64,000 bases of DNA from Terasakiella sp033100395 (GTDB taxonomy: Bacteria > Pseudomonadota > Alphaproteobacteria > Rhodospirillales > Terasakiellaceae): NCBI RefSeq assembly GCF_033100395.1, contig NZ_JAWLVJ010000020.1, positions 1 to 64,000 on the forward strand, in the 5' to 3' direction. The translations under genes were made by a program, and so were the position numbers. This document shows, piece by piece, positions 8,212 to 16,466 of the stretch. The notes under the pieces were generated by a model that saw nothing but the letters and a program-made list of their open reading frames with translations, was not told where the DNA came from and did not search any database. The number at the start of each line of letters is the position of its first letter. The stretch's first letter is position 1.

Positions 8212-8919
8212 GTGGGGGAATTCTCGTCTGCCTTTGCCGCAGCTTTTCAGTTAATCGTCCAGCTTGATGCCAATCTGGTTGAAATCGTCGGCCTGTCCTT
8301 GCAGGTCAGCCTCAGTGCTGTCTTTATCGCAGCTCTCATTGGTCTGCCATTAGGTGCCGGGCTGGTTCTGATCCCGTTTCGGGGCAAGCGCGCGGTTGTT
8401 GTGATGCTGAATGCCCTGATGGGCCTGCCGCCTGTGGTGGTCGGGCTGATCGTCTATCTGGTCTTGTCACGATCCGGCCCGCTGGGGGTCTTTGGTTTGC
8501 TTTTTACCCCGGCTGCCATGATCACCGCGCAGGTCATTCTGATCACGCCCATTATTGCGGCTCTGACGCGACAGGTGGTGCAGGAAATGTGGGGGGAATA
8601 TCGCGAACAGCTTCTCTCATTAGGCTGCAGCCCTATGGGGTCGATCCCTACGCTTTTGTGGGATGGGCGCTTTAGTTTGATTACCACTATTTTGGCTGGC
8701 TTTGGCCGAGCAAGTGCGGAAGTGGGGGCGGTGATGATTGTGGGCGGTAATATTGATCATGTCACCCGCGTCATGACGACTGCCATTGCGCTGGAAGTCA
8801 GCAAGGGAGATTTGGCGCTGGCCCTTGGGCTTGGGATCATTCTTCTCGCCTTATCGCTCGGCATTAACGCGACGGCTTATTGGCTGGGTGAATTTGCGAA
8901 GAAAAGGATTGGGGCATGA
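8212..8919 (+). CDS. tupB: Tungstate ABC transporter permease (TupB-like)
   Basis: Integral membrane permease of 235 residues with about five hydrophobic segments and the binding-protein-dependent transport signature region EYREQLLSLGCSPMGSIPTL that docks on the ATPase. ASAEVGAVMIVGGNI near residue 172 is characteristic of TupB/WtpB tungstate permeases. Translation starts at GTG 8212 behind GGTGGGGG at the end of the preceding gene. The gene for the periplasmic binding protein TupA is absent from this locus. Sulfate or molybdate specificity cannot be excluded. Confidence 0.85.
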   Translation: MGEFSSAFAAAFQLIVQLDANLVEIVGLSLQVSLSAVFIAALIGLPLGAGLVLIPFRGKRAVVVMLNALMGLPPVVVGLIVYLVLSRSGPLGVFGLLFTPAAMITAQVILITPIIAALTRQVVQEMWGEYREQLLSLGCSPMGSIPTLLWDGRFSLITTILAGFGRASAEVGAVMIVGGNIDHVTRVMTTAIALEVSKGDLALALGLGIILLALSLGINATAYWLGEFAKKRIGA

Positions 8920-9713
8920 TTACCAATCCAACGATCCTTCCCCTGGAAGTTAAAGACCTGTGTTTCGAAGCACGCGGCAAACGTTTGGTGAAAGATGCGA
9001 ATTTCACCATTGAAGCTGGATCGCGCACGATGATCTTAGGCGCAAACGGGGCGGGTAAAAGTTTGATGCTGCGTTTGTGCCACGGCTTGCTGGACCCGTT
9101 AAAGGGTGATGTCAGCTGGAATGGGGATACATCTTTTTCAAAGGCCACGCGGGAACGCCAGGCCATGGTTTTTCAGCGTCCGGTGATGTTACGGCGCACG
9201 GCCCTTGCCAATATCGAATACGCCTTGTCCCTGCGAAAAGTCCCACAGGCAGAACGCGAAGACCGTGCTTATAGTGTTTTAAAAAAAGTTGGTCTGGGAC
9301 GCTTGGCCCAACAGCCCGCGCGCGTCCTTTCCTTTGGGGAACAGCAACGCCTTGCCATGGCACGCGCCTGGGCCATCGATCCAGATGTGTTGTTTCTGGA
9401 TGAACCCAGCGCCAGTCTGGACCCAAGCGCCACCCATTCCATCGAAGAAACCATCGAAGCCATCGCCGCAGGTGGCGCAACGATCATTATGACCACACAT
9501 GACCTGGGTCAGGCTAAACGATTGGGCACGGATGTAATGTTTCTGCATCGCGGGCGTATTCTGGAAAAGGCAAAAGCAGCGGACTTTTTTGAAGAACCGA
9601 AAAACGATCTGGCGCAAGCTTTTGTGCGTGGTGACTTGCTGTGGTGGAAACGCAAAGACCCATATCCCGGCGGTGGGATTGATGAGCGTGTGGTGAGAAA
9701 TAAAGCTGATTAA
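8916..9713 (+). CDS. tupC: Tungstate ABC transporter ATP-binding protein (TupC-like)
   Basis: A 265-residue ATPase overlapping tupB by 4 bases (ATGA). It contains Walker A GANGAGKS (about residue 47), the ABC signature LSFGEQQRLAMARA, Walker B DVLFLDEPSASLD and the switch histidine in TTHDLGQ. It energises the TupB permease. The stop codon shares TTAA with the convergent response regulator gene, so no terminator lies between them. Confidence 0.87.
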   Translation: MITNPTILPLEVKDLCFEARGKRLVKDANFTIEAGSRTMILGANGAGKSLMLRLCHGLLDPLKGDVSWNGDTSFSKATRERQAMVFQRPVMLRRTALANIEYALSLRKVPQAEREDRAYSVLKKVGLGRLAQQPARVLSFGEQQRLAMARAWAIDPDVLFLDEPSASLDPSATHSIEETIEAIAAGGATIIMTTHDLGQAKRLGTDVMFLHRGRILEKAKAADFFEEPKNDLAQAFVRGDLLWWKRKDPYPGGGIDERVVRNKAD

Positions 9714-10447
9714 GCGCGGGTCACTTTGGCAGTAAACATATAACCACGATTGCGCACCGTTTTGATGAACTTTGGTGTCTTTGGATCATTTTCAATTTTT
9801 TTGCGCAGGCGGGTGATCTGTACATCAATGCTGCGATCAAAGGCAGGCGTGTTATCGCCATGGACCAGATCAAGCAATTGGTCGCGGGTCAAGACCCGGT
9901 TGGGATGATCCATAAAGGCCTGTAACAGGGTAAATTCACTGCTGGAAAGACGCGGTTGTGCGCCGTCCGGTCCAACGATTTCAAGTGATGACAGATCGAC
10001 TTTCCAGCCCTCAAAATCGTAGGAGCCGGCTTGCACAGTGGCATCAATCGGCAGCAATTCTGGTTGGGCAGGGGTGGCTTGGGTGCGGCGAATGACGCTT
10101 CGTACGCGCGCCAGCAGTTCACGCGGTTCAAACGGTTTGCCCAGATAATCGTCTGCGCCGACTTCCAACCCGATGATCCGTTCTGTGGTTTCCCCACGGC
10201 CACTTAAAATCACAATGCCGATGTTGCTGCGGCTTTTGATTTCCCGCGTTAGCGACAGGCCATCCATATCTGGCAGACCAAGGTCCACCACACACAGATC
10301 AATATTGGTATCTGAAATAATATTTAGCGCGGCCTGGCCGGAATCGGTAATGCTTGTATGAAACTCCGCATCCTCAAGACAGGCCGCGACAACATCGGCC
10401 ACAACCGGGTCGTCTTCGACAATGAGGATATGTTTCGTTTCTGTCAT
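9710..10447 (-). CDS. OmpR/PhoB-family response regulator
   Basis: DNA-binding response regulator of 245 residues: receiver domain with acidic pair EDD near residue 11, phospho-acceptor Asp in CVVDLGLPD, Thr/Ser-equivalent LSG and Lys in LGKPF, then a winged helix of the OmpR type (SSSEFTLLQAFMDHPNRVLTR; DVQITRLRKKIE; VRNRGYMF). The first in-frame start is a GTG two codons earlier; ATG at 10447 gives the usual MTETKHILIVEDD. No cognate kinase is adjacent, so it is an orphan here. It overlaps tupC tail to tail by 4 bases, and its target genes are unknown. Confidence 0.9.
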   Translation of the reverse strand: MTETKHILIVEDDPVVADVVAACLEDAEFHTSITDSGQAALNIISDTNIDLCVVDLGLPDMDGLSLTREIKSRSNIGIVILSGRGETTERIIGLEVGADDYLGKPFEPRELLARVRSVIRRTQATPAQPELLPIDATVQAGSYDFEGWKVDLSSLEIVGPDGAQPRLSSSEFTLLQAFMDHPNRVLTRDQLLDLVHGDNTPAFDRSIDVQITRLRKKIENDPKTPKFIKTVRNRGYMFTAKVTRA

Positions 10448-10604
10448 ATGCACAAATTCTAAAGCTGAAATATTTTGAAATAATATGGTTTAGAAGAGGT
10501 GCGTGCAACTATTAAGGTTCGGATACCGCAGGAAAATCTGCCATTGTGCTATTATTAGTTGATCATAAGAATGACCACTCCCCCTGTGGGCGTCAGTTTG
10601 TTAC

Positions 10605-11087
10605 TTAGTAACAGGACCCGCGCCGTCCGGTTTTGTCGAAATACTGCTGATGATATTCTTCGGCCCGATAAAAGGTGGTGGCGGGCTTGATTTCGGTAAC
10701 AATCGGGGAGTTAAAGGTTTTTAGGCTTTCCAACTGGGCAATTGTTTTTTCAGCTACATCTTTTTGTGCGTCACTATGATAATAAATGCCGGATCGATAT
10801 TGCGTGCCCATATCCGGGCCCTGGCGGTTCAGTGTGGTTGGATCATGCAAGTTAAAGAAAAGCATGACCAAATCATCAAATGAGACGCGATCCGGGTCAA
10901 ATACAACTTCTACGGCTTCGGCATGGCCTGTGGTTCCGCTACAAACTTCCTGATAGGTCGGATTCTCTTTATGACCGCTGGTATAACCGACCTGGGCATC
11001 CACAATACCATCCTGATCGCGAAAACGCGCTTCGACGCCCCAGAAACATCCGGCAGCAAAGGTGGCTTTTTGATATTCTTTGACCAT
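10605..11087 (-). CDS. msrA: Peptide methionine sulfoxide reductase A
   Basis: Cytosolic repair enzyme reducing methionine-S-sulfoxide. The 160-residue protein has the catalytic motif AAGCFWGVEA, the GYTSGHKENPTYQEVCSGTTGH segment region and a C-terminal recycling Cys (GSCY). The start MVKEYQKATF is supported by AAGGA 7 bases upstream; a longer reading frame beginning at 11150 has no ribosome site. It is divergent from queG and upstream of the response regulator on the same strand, separated by about 150 bases without a recognisable terminator. Confidence 0.95.
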   Translation of the reverse strand: MVKEYQKATFAAGCFWGVEARFRDQDGIVDAQVGYTSGHKENPTYQEVCSGTTGHAEAVEVVFDPDRVSFDDLVMLFFNLHDPTTLNRQGPDMGTQYRSGIYYHSDAQKDVAEKTIAQLESLKTFNSPIVTEIKPATTFYRAEEYHQQYFDKTGRRGSCY

Positions 11088-11202
11088 TGTTTTTCCTTTT
11101 TCGATAAATCGGACCTGAAAAAGAGATAAGCTGTGTTTCTTCTTTGTCAAACAGGCTTTATAAGAATTCGCACGTGATCACGAAGATTTGAAGGAGGCTG
11201 CG

Positions 11203-12249
11203 ATGGAAGAGATCAAAGAAACAATCCGCAGCCTCGCTTTGGACATGGGGTTTGATACGGTCGGTTTTTGTAAGGCACAAACCTCCGATCAGGCCAAGCG
11301 TGACCTGAAGGAATTCAACGCCCGGGGTTATCATGGTGACATGGACTGGATGGTCACGACAGAAGAACGCCGCGCCGACCCAAAGGTTTTGTGGGAGGGG
11401 GCAAAATCCATCATCGTTTTGGGTATGAACTATGGCCCGGATTATGCCCCAATGGATTTGCTGGAAGAAACTGATAAAGGGGTCATCAGTTGCTATGCTC
11501 AAAACCGGGATTATCACGATACGGTAAAAAAACGTCTGAAACGACTGGCCCGTGAAATGGTAGCCCGCTGGGATGGTGAACTGAAAGTCTTTGTCGATAC
11601 CGCCCCTGTGATGGAAAAGCCAATTGCGGCACAAACATCCGTTGGCTGGCAGGGCAAGCACAGTTGTGTGGTCTCGCGTGACTTTGGGTCCTGGCTGTTT
11701 TTAGGTGAGATTTACACCACCCTTGACCTGGAACCGGATGCGCCGGAAAAGAACCATTGCGGGTCTTGTTCGTCCTGTCTGGATATCTGCCCGACCGATG
11801 CTTTTGTGGGGGAAGGCCAGATCGATGCGCGCAAATGTATCTCGTATCTGACCATCGAATATGATGGGGTGATTGAGCCGGAATTGGCGTTGAAGATGGG
11901 CAACCGGATTTACGGCTGTGATGACTGCCTTGCCATCTGTCCCTGGACCAAATTCACCAAGGAAACGACGGAAAAAGACTATAAGCCGCGCGATGAATTC
12001 AGAACGCCGGACCTTGCCAAGCTGGTGACATTTGATGATGAGACATTTCGGGAATTTTTCCGCGCCAATCCGGTTAAAAGGATCAAACGCCATCGTTTTA
12101 TCCGCAATGTCCTGATCGCTATTGCGAATGCAAAAATGACGGAACTGTCAGGTGAAGTTTCCAAATTGGTGGCAGATGAACATCCTGTCATTTCCCAAAC
12201 CGCAACATGGTGTCTGTCCATCCTTGACCAATGTGGGCGCGACGCCTAA
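11203..12249 (+). CDS. queG: Epoxyqueuosine reductase
   Basis: Iron-sulfur and cobalamin enzyme that makes queuosine from epoxyqueuosine in tRNA anticodons. The 348-residue protein shows two ferredoxin-type clusters, CGSCSSCLDICP and CDDCLAICPW, and the family core VFVDTAPVMEKP. The ATG at 11203 follows a perfect AAGGAGG with 5-base spacing, so the upstream TTG at 11188 is rejected. It is divergent from msrA and followed by thyA after 44 bases. Confidence 0.93.
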   Translation: MEEIKETIRSLALDMGFDTVGFCKAQTSDQAKRDLKEFNARGYHGDMDWMVTTEERRADPKVLWEGAKSIIVLGMNYGPDYAPMDLLEETDKGVISCYAQNRDYHDTVKKRLKRLAREMVARWDGELKVFVDTAPVMEKPIAAQTSVGWQGKHSCVVSRDFGSWLFLGEIYTTLDLEPDAPEKNHCGSCSSCLDICPTDAFVGEGQIDARKCISYLTIEYDGVIEPELALKMGNRIYGCDDCLAICPWTKFTKETTEKDYKPRDEFRTPDLAKLVTFDDETFREFFRANPVKRIKRHRFIRNVLIAIANAKMTELSGEVSKLVADEHPVISQTATWCLSILDQCGRDA

Positions 12250-12293
12250 ATTGGCAACTCACTATCATTTAAATTTAAAGGCTGATCACCGCC

Positions 12294-13088
12294 ATGCAGC
12301 AGTATCTGGATTTCATGCGCCATGTGCGCGACACGGGTGTCTATAAAAGCGACAGAACCGGAACCGGTACCTATAGTGTGTTCGGCTATCAGATGCGCTT
12401 CGATCTATCCGAAGGCTTCCCGTGTCTTACGACCAAAAAGCTGCATTTGCGTTCCATCATCCATGAGCTTCTGTGGTTCTTAAAGGGCGATACAAACATT
12501 AAGTATCTCAAGGACAACAAGGTTTCTATCTGGGATGAATGGGCCGATGAAAATGGTAATCTGGGCCCGGTCTATGGTTATCAGTGGCGATCTTGGCCAA
12601 CGCCCGATGGCGAAAAGGTTGATCAGATTGCGAGACTGATTGATCAGATTAGAAACAACCCGGATTCCCGCCGTCTGATCGTCTCTGCCTGGAATGTGGC
12701 AAACATCGAAGATATGGCTCTACCGCCGTGCCACTGCTTGTTCCAGTTCTATGTGGCCGATGGCAAATTGTCCTGCCAACTTTATCAGCGCAGCGCTGAT
12801 ATCTTCCTCGGCGTGCCGTTCAATATCGCATCTTACGCGCTTCTGACCATGATGATTGCGCAAGTCTGTGATCTGGAACCGGGTGAGTTCGTCCACAGCT
12901 TTGGTGATGCACACCTTTATTCCAACCATATGGAACAGGTTGACCTGCAACTGACCCGCACGCCTAAATCCTTGCCGACCATGAAGATGAACCCGGATGT
13001 AAAAGATCTGTTTGAATTTACTTACGATGATTTCGAATTGGTAGATTACGATCCGGACGGTCATATCTCAGCCCCGGTGGCTGTCTAA
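12294..13088 (+). CDS. thyA: Thymidylate synthase
   Basis: Folate-dependent methylation of dUMP to dTMP. The 264-residue protein has the active-site segment LPPCHCLFQFYV, the substrate-binding region RRLIVSAWNV, and ends with APVAV, the family C-terminus that closes over the substrate. Its stop codon overlaps the folA start by one base, giving the classic thyA-folA pair that recycles the dihydrofolate produced. Confidence 0.97.
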   Translation: MQQYLDFMRHVRDTGVYKSDRTGTGTYSVFGYQMRFDLSEGFPCLTTKKLHLRSIIHELLWFLKGDTNIKYLKDNKVSIWDEWADENGNLGPVYGYQWRSWPTPDGEKVDQIARLIDQIRNNPDSRRLIVSAWNVANIEDMALPPCHCLFQFYVADGKLSCQLYQRSADIFLGVPFNIASYALLTMMIAQVCDLEPGEFVHSFGDAHLYSNHMEQVDLQLTRTPKSLPTMKMNPDVKDLFEFTYDDFELVDYDPDGHISAPVAV

Positions 13089-13591
13089 TGCGGATTTCCA
13101 TGATTGTTGCGGTGGCTGAAAACGGTGCCATCGGTAAAGACAATAAGATGCTGTGGCATATCCCGGAAGACTTTAAATATTTCAAAGCCACCACCATGGG
13201 CAAACCTATGATCATGGGCCGCAAGACCTTTGAAAGTATTGGTCGCCCGCTGCCGGGACGTCTGAATATTGTGATTACACGTGATACCGACTGGCAGGCC
13301 GACGGCGTGATGGTCGTTCATGACCTTGAGACCGCCCTGTCGGCAGCTTTTGCCGAGGCAGAGGCGAAAAATGCCGAGGAGGTGATGGTGGTCGGTGGTT
13401 CGCAAATCTACCAGCAGGCGATGGATCAGGCGGATCGGATTTACTATACGGAAATTCATAAGTCTTACGGTCATGATGCCAGCTTCCCAGCATTGGATAA
13501 GGCAGTTTGGGCTGAAACCTCGCGTGAAAATCATGCAGGTGATGGTGATAAAAAGCCGGATTACAGCTTCGTTGTTTTTGATCGAAAATAA
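13088..13591 (+). CDS. folA: Dihydrofolate reductase
   Basis: Regenerates tetrahydrofolate for thyA, which it overlaps by one base (TAATG). The 167-residue protein has ISMIVAVAENGAIGKDNKMLWHIPED with the catalytic acidic residue, GRKTFESIGRPLPGR for NADPH binding and VVGGSQIYQQAM. Standard length and chromosomal type; no sign of a mobile resistance variant. Confidence 0.96.
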   Translation: MRISMIVAVAENGAIGKDNKMLWHIPEDFKYFKATTMGKPMIMGRKTFESIGRPLPGRLNIVITRDTDWQADGVMVVHDLETALSAAFAEAEAKNAEEVMVVGGSQIYQQAMDQADRIYYTEIHKSYGHDASFPALDKAVWAETSRENHAGDGDKKPDYSFVVFDRK

Positions 13592-13657
13592 CCCGGGGTT
13601 ATATGGTCCAAGATTTGCTTAATTTTTCCTTAACGTCTTTTGATGAAAGGAAAAATG

Positions 13658-14056
13658 ATGGATATTGTTGTTGATGGCAGAACCTATAGCGTCAATCTGA
13701 ACCTGCCGAAAATCCAGAAACAAAACCAACCCGAAGCCCAAGGCACTGACTTTGCCGCGATGGTCAAAGAACAGCAGGAAGTCAAAGCGGAAATTTTGGA
13801 TAAAGGCTTTGCCAAATATGTGTCTGACATGCAGCAGGAAAAGCTGGAAAAGGAAATCCGTGAGAAAATCCTGAACGCATTGGGCTTGTCAGAAGAACAA
13901 TATAAGCAACTGCCCGCTGAACAACGTGCTGCCATTGAAAAGGCTGTGCAGGAAGCGATCCAACAGGAAATGCAGGCACGCAGCCAGGAACATAACCAGG
14001 AGAACAAAGACAAGTCAGGCGTCTCTGTTCCCCTGGTCGCGGGGCTGTCGTTTTAA
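13658..14056 (+). CDS. Hypothetical protein with C-terminal coiled-coil/helical segment
   Basis: Unrecognised 132-residue soluble protein. A short beta N-terminus (MDIVVDGRTYSVNLNLPK) is followed by a highly charged helical region with predicted coiled coil (VSDMQQEKLEKEIREKI) and the segment ALGLSEEQYKQLPAEQRAAI, then a polar tail. AAAGG lies 8 bases before ATG 13658; ATG 13655 is an equal alternative. It lies downstream of folA, without an obvious terminator between, and converges on the lipoprotein gene. Confidence 0.6.
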   Translation: MDIVVDGRTYSVNLNLPKIQKQNQPEAQGTDFAAMVKEQQEVKAEILDKGFAKYVSDMQQEKLEKEIREKILNALGLSEEQYKQLPAEQRAAIEKAVQEAIQQEMQARSQEHNQENKDKSGVSVPLVAGLSF

Positions 14057-14060
14057 GTCT

Positions 14061-15041
14061 TTATGATCTTGGTGGGACGCAAAGTTTTGTTGTGTCCAAT
14101 TTCAGTTTGACGTCTTTTTCAATAACAACAGCAAGGCGATCACATGAACGCCGGAAATTGTTATCCCAGGTTTTCCAATCTTCGGTAAAGTTGGATTTAC
14201 AAGTTCCGTTTGCTGGCTTCTGACCTGTCTCTTCTCGTGTGGAGACGCAATTTAAGTAATTGAACAAATCCAATCGATTGCTTGGATAAACGGACTTGAG
14301 AACTTTTGCATTAAGTGCAAGGCTCTTAATACTTCCCAAGCTGGATGAAAGGTTTGCAGAAGTCACGTTGTTGACCAGATCTTTGATATTCAGGATTGAA
14401 CGCCATAGGCGGGCAATGGCGGGTTTGTTGGCTCTGCGCACCACGTCCATGGTTTGAATGATACGGTCCAGATATTCAAAATATTGAATGGCATTTTGAA
14501 AATGTGGGCGATGTGCCGTGTCAGCTGTCCAACTGGAAAATTCCGTGCGATCACTCGCAAATAGCGGTGGCGCTAGGCTTGAGCCTGCACGGATGGCACG
14601 TTCTGTTTCCTGAAGTGCACCTAAAACTTCCTGTGCGTCTTCGCCACGGTCTTTATATTCGGGATTCCGGATGATTTGCATGGCTTTAACCTGGCCGTCA
14701 AACTTATAGGCCGCATATTCTGAAAGCATGCTGAGAACGGCATGATGACGCAATAGCAAAAGTTCTTTTTGCGCTGTTTCATCTGTGGGCATAACTTCAG
14801 GGCCGAGATAGCAATTGAAAAATTCCTGAATGCCCTTTCTGACGATGGTTTGCTCGCTGTTGTTCTCAGTCGCAGCGAGTTTTTCTTTTACTTTGGTTTC
14901 TGTTAAATGATCGTTCCAGCAATCGTCAAATTTTCGATCTTCCAATTCAGAAAGGTCGGTTTCAAATTCACTAGTGGTAATGCAGCTTGAAAGAAGAAAA
15001 GGTAATATCAAGAGTGATAAAATAATCCGACTTGTTCTCAT
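14061..15041 (-). CDS. Hypothetical lipoprotein
   Basis: A 326-residue protein with a type II signal peptide: MRTSRIILSLLILPFLLSSC, where LSSC is the lipobox and the Cys near residue 20 would be lipidated. After Cys comes ITTS, which does not carry an Asp retention signal, so outer-membrane sorting is plausible. The mature part is helical, with several scattered cysteines (CWNDH, NCYLG, NCVST, CKSN, SCDR, LCVPP). GGAGAG precedes the ATG by 7 bases. I cannot assign a function; it is monocistronic as far as can be seen. Confidence 0.7.
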   Translation of the reverse strand: MRTSRIILSLLILPFLLSSCITTSEFETDLSELEDRKFDDCWNDHLTETKVKEKLAATENNSEQTIVRKGIQEFFNCYLGPEVMPTDETAQKELLLLRHHAVLSMLSEYAAYKFDGQVKAMQIIRNPEYKDRGEDAQEVLGALQETERAIRAGSSLAPPLFASDRTEFSSWTADTAHRPHFQNAIQYFEYLDRIIQTMDVVRRANKPAIARLWRSILNIKDLVNNVTSANLSSSLGSIKSLALNAKVLKSVYPSNRLDLFNYLNCVSTREETGQKPANGTCKSNFTEDWKTWDNNFRRSCDRLAVVIEKDVKLKLDTTKLCVPPRS

Positions 15042-15183
15042 GATGACTCTCCGGCTAGAAAGTTGAAAAGAAGTTTTCTCGGCTTATATCTTTGATTGAT
15101 TTTAGAGTATTAAAACATTTAAAGGTTAGGGCATTTTGCGAGAAAAATCCACTCGCTTCTGGCGTGGTGGTCCATGATGATGC

Positions 15184-16464
15184 TTACTTTGACTGGTTTA
15201 TGCGTTTCAGAATAAGAGTCATTAGCCATTCTCCGACAGGAAGGAGGAATTTTAGACTCAGGCCGGATCGCATTTCAAATTCTTCAAAGGTGACTTTGTA
15301 TTTCTCCTGCAGTAGGGCACGCAAAGCCTTGGGACCGCAGAAGAAAACATGCGGGTTAGCGTGCTCAGAGCCAAGGATTTCTTCCATCGCAGCAAGGTTC
15401 AGCCGATGGCCTTCTTCAGAGACAAACGTATGTAGTCTGACTTGCGGATGATTCAATTGTTCATCAAAGGCAGCGAGGTCGCTTCGGCGTTTGACACAGA
15501 AAAACAGATCAACCATTTGATCTGGCATCTCACTTAGACGATCAATCCAGGCCAGAAACGGTGTGATGCCAATGCCGCCAGCAACCCAGACCTGATTTGT
15601 TTTCTTTCGAATTGTGAAATGACCGGAGGGGCGGGAGATATGAACCGTATCACCTTCCTGATAGGCATGTCCAAGTTGTTGGGTAAAGTCACCCAATTGC
15701 TTGATATAGAACGTCAGTTCACGTGTTTCCTGCGGGCCTGCAGCTATGGTGAAAGGATGGACTTCCTGATTGGCATGCAGGAAAGCAAACTGACCTGCCT
15801 TATGCTTGATCCCTTTTTTAAGCGGGCTCAGGCGGATTTTAAACACATCGTGGTGCTGATCAAGTGATGAGATCTGATACGGATGTTTGCGTTCAACCAC
15901 CCCATGCAGTAGCAACATATAAACATATGAAACCACACCCAGTACGCAGAAGGCCGTGATATAGAGGCCGAGTGGATCGAGGGTGGCGAACGGTTTTAAG
16001 ATATAGAGATAGTGAAAGGCACTCATGGCGAAAAACGCGCCGATGAATTTATGTGTCTTTTTCCACAGTTCGTAAGGAACGAATGTTGTAAGCGAAATCA
16101 CAACGAGGATCAGTAATCCATAAAGGGCGATTTCTCCGCTTTCTTCTGCAGCATCGGCCAAAAAAGTCTCAACGCCAAGACCGTCCATTTCCGCATCGAT
16201 GGTGTCATGAAACATCATGGCGACCATGGCGGAAATGCCGAGCCATTTATGCAATAGATAAATGCGATCCAGCCCGCCAAATAGAGTCTCAAGCCCTTTC
16301 ATGCGGGTTGCCAAAAACTGACTGATCCCCATCAGGATCAGGGAAACAGAGCCGAGATACTGGCTAAAAAGCGCAATATTGTCGTGCTTGGCGGCAAGTT
16401 CCCAATAATAGGGAACGGGCCATAATACAGATACGATGATAAGTATCAGGCCCAGTACCCGCAT
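15184..16464 (-). CDS. Ferric-reductase-like transmembrane flavocytochrome (NOX/FRE type)
   Basis: Membrane protein of 426 residues. The N-terminal half has five to six hydrophobic segments with haem-ligand-type histidines (LLHKWLG, MFHDT, KKTHKF, SAFHYLY), as in ferric reductase and NADPH oxidase cores. The C-terminal half is a ferredoxin reductase module with HPFTIAAGP (FAD), VAGGIGITPFLAW (NAD(P)H) and FFCGPKALR. It would move electrons from cytosolic NAD(P)H across the membrane to ferric iron, oxygen or a periplasmic partner. Its ATG is 2 bases after the lysS stop, so the two are co-translated, an unexpected pairing. Confidence 0.82.
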   Translation of the reverse strand: MRVLGLILIIVSVLWPVPYYWELAAKHDNIALFSQYLGSVSLILMGISQFLATRMKGLETLFGGLDRIYLLHKWLGISAMVAMMFHDTIDAEMDGLGVETFLADAAEESGEIALYGLLILVVISLTTFVPYELWKKTHKFIGAFFAMSAFHYLYILKPFATLDPLGLYITAFCVLGVVSYVYMLLLHGVVERKHPYQISSLDQHHDVFKIRLSPLKKGIKHKAGQFAFLHANQEVHPFTIAAGPQETRELTFYIKQLGDFTQQLGHAYQEGDTVHISRPSGHFTIRKKTNQVWVAGGIGITPFLAWIDRLSEMPDQMVDLFFCVKRRSDLAAFDEQLNHPQVRLHTFVSEEGHRLNLAAMEEILGSEHANPHVFFCGPKALRALLQEKYKVTFEEFEMRSGLSLKFLLPVGEWLMTLILKRINQSK

Positions 16465-16466
16465 GA

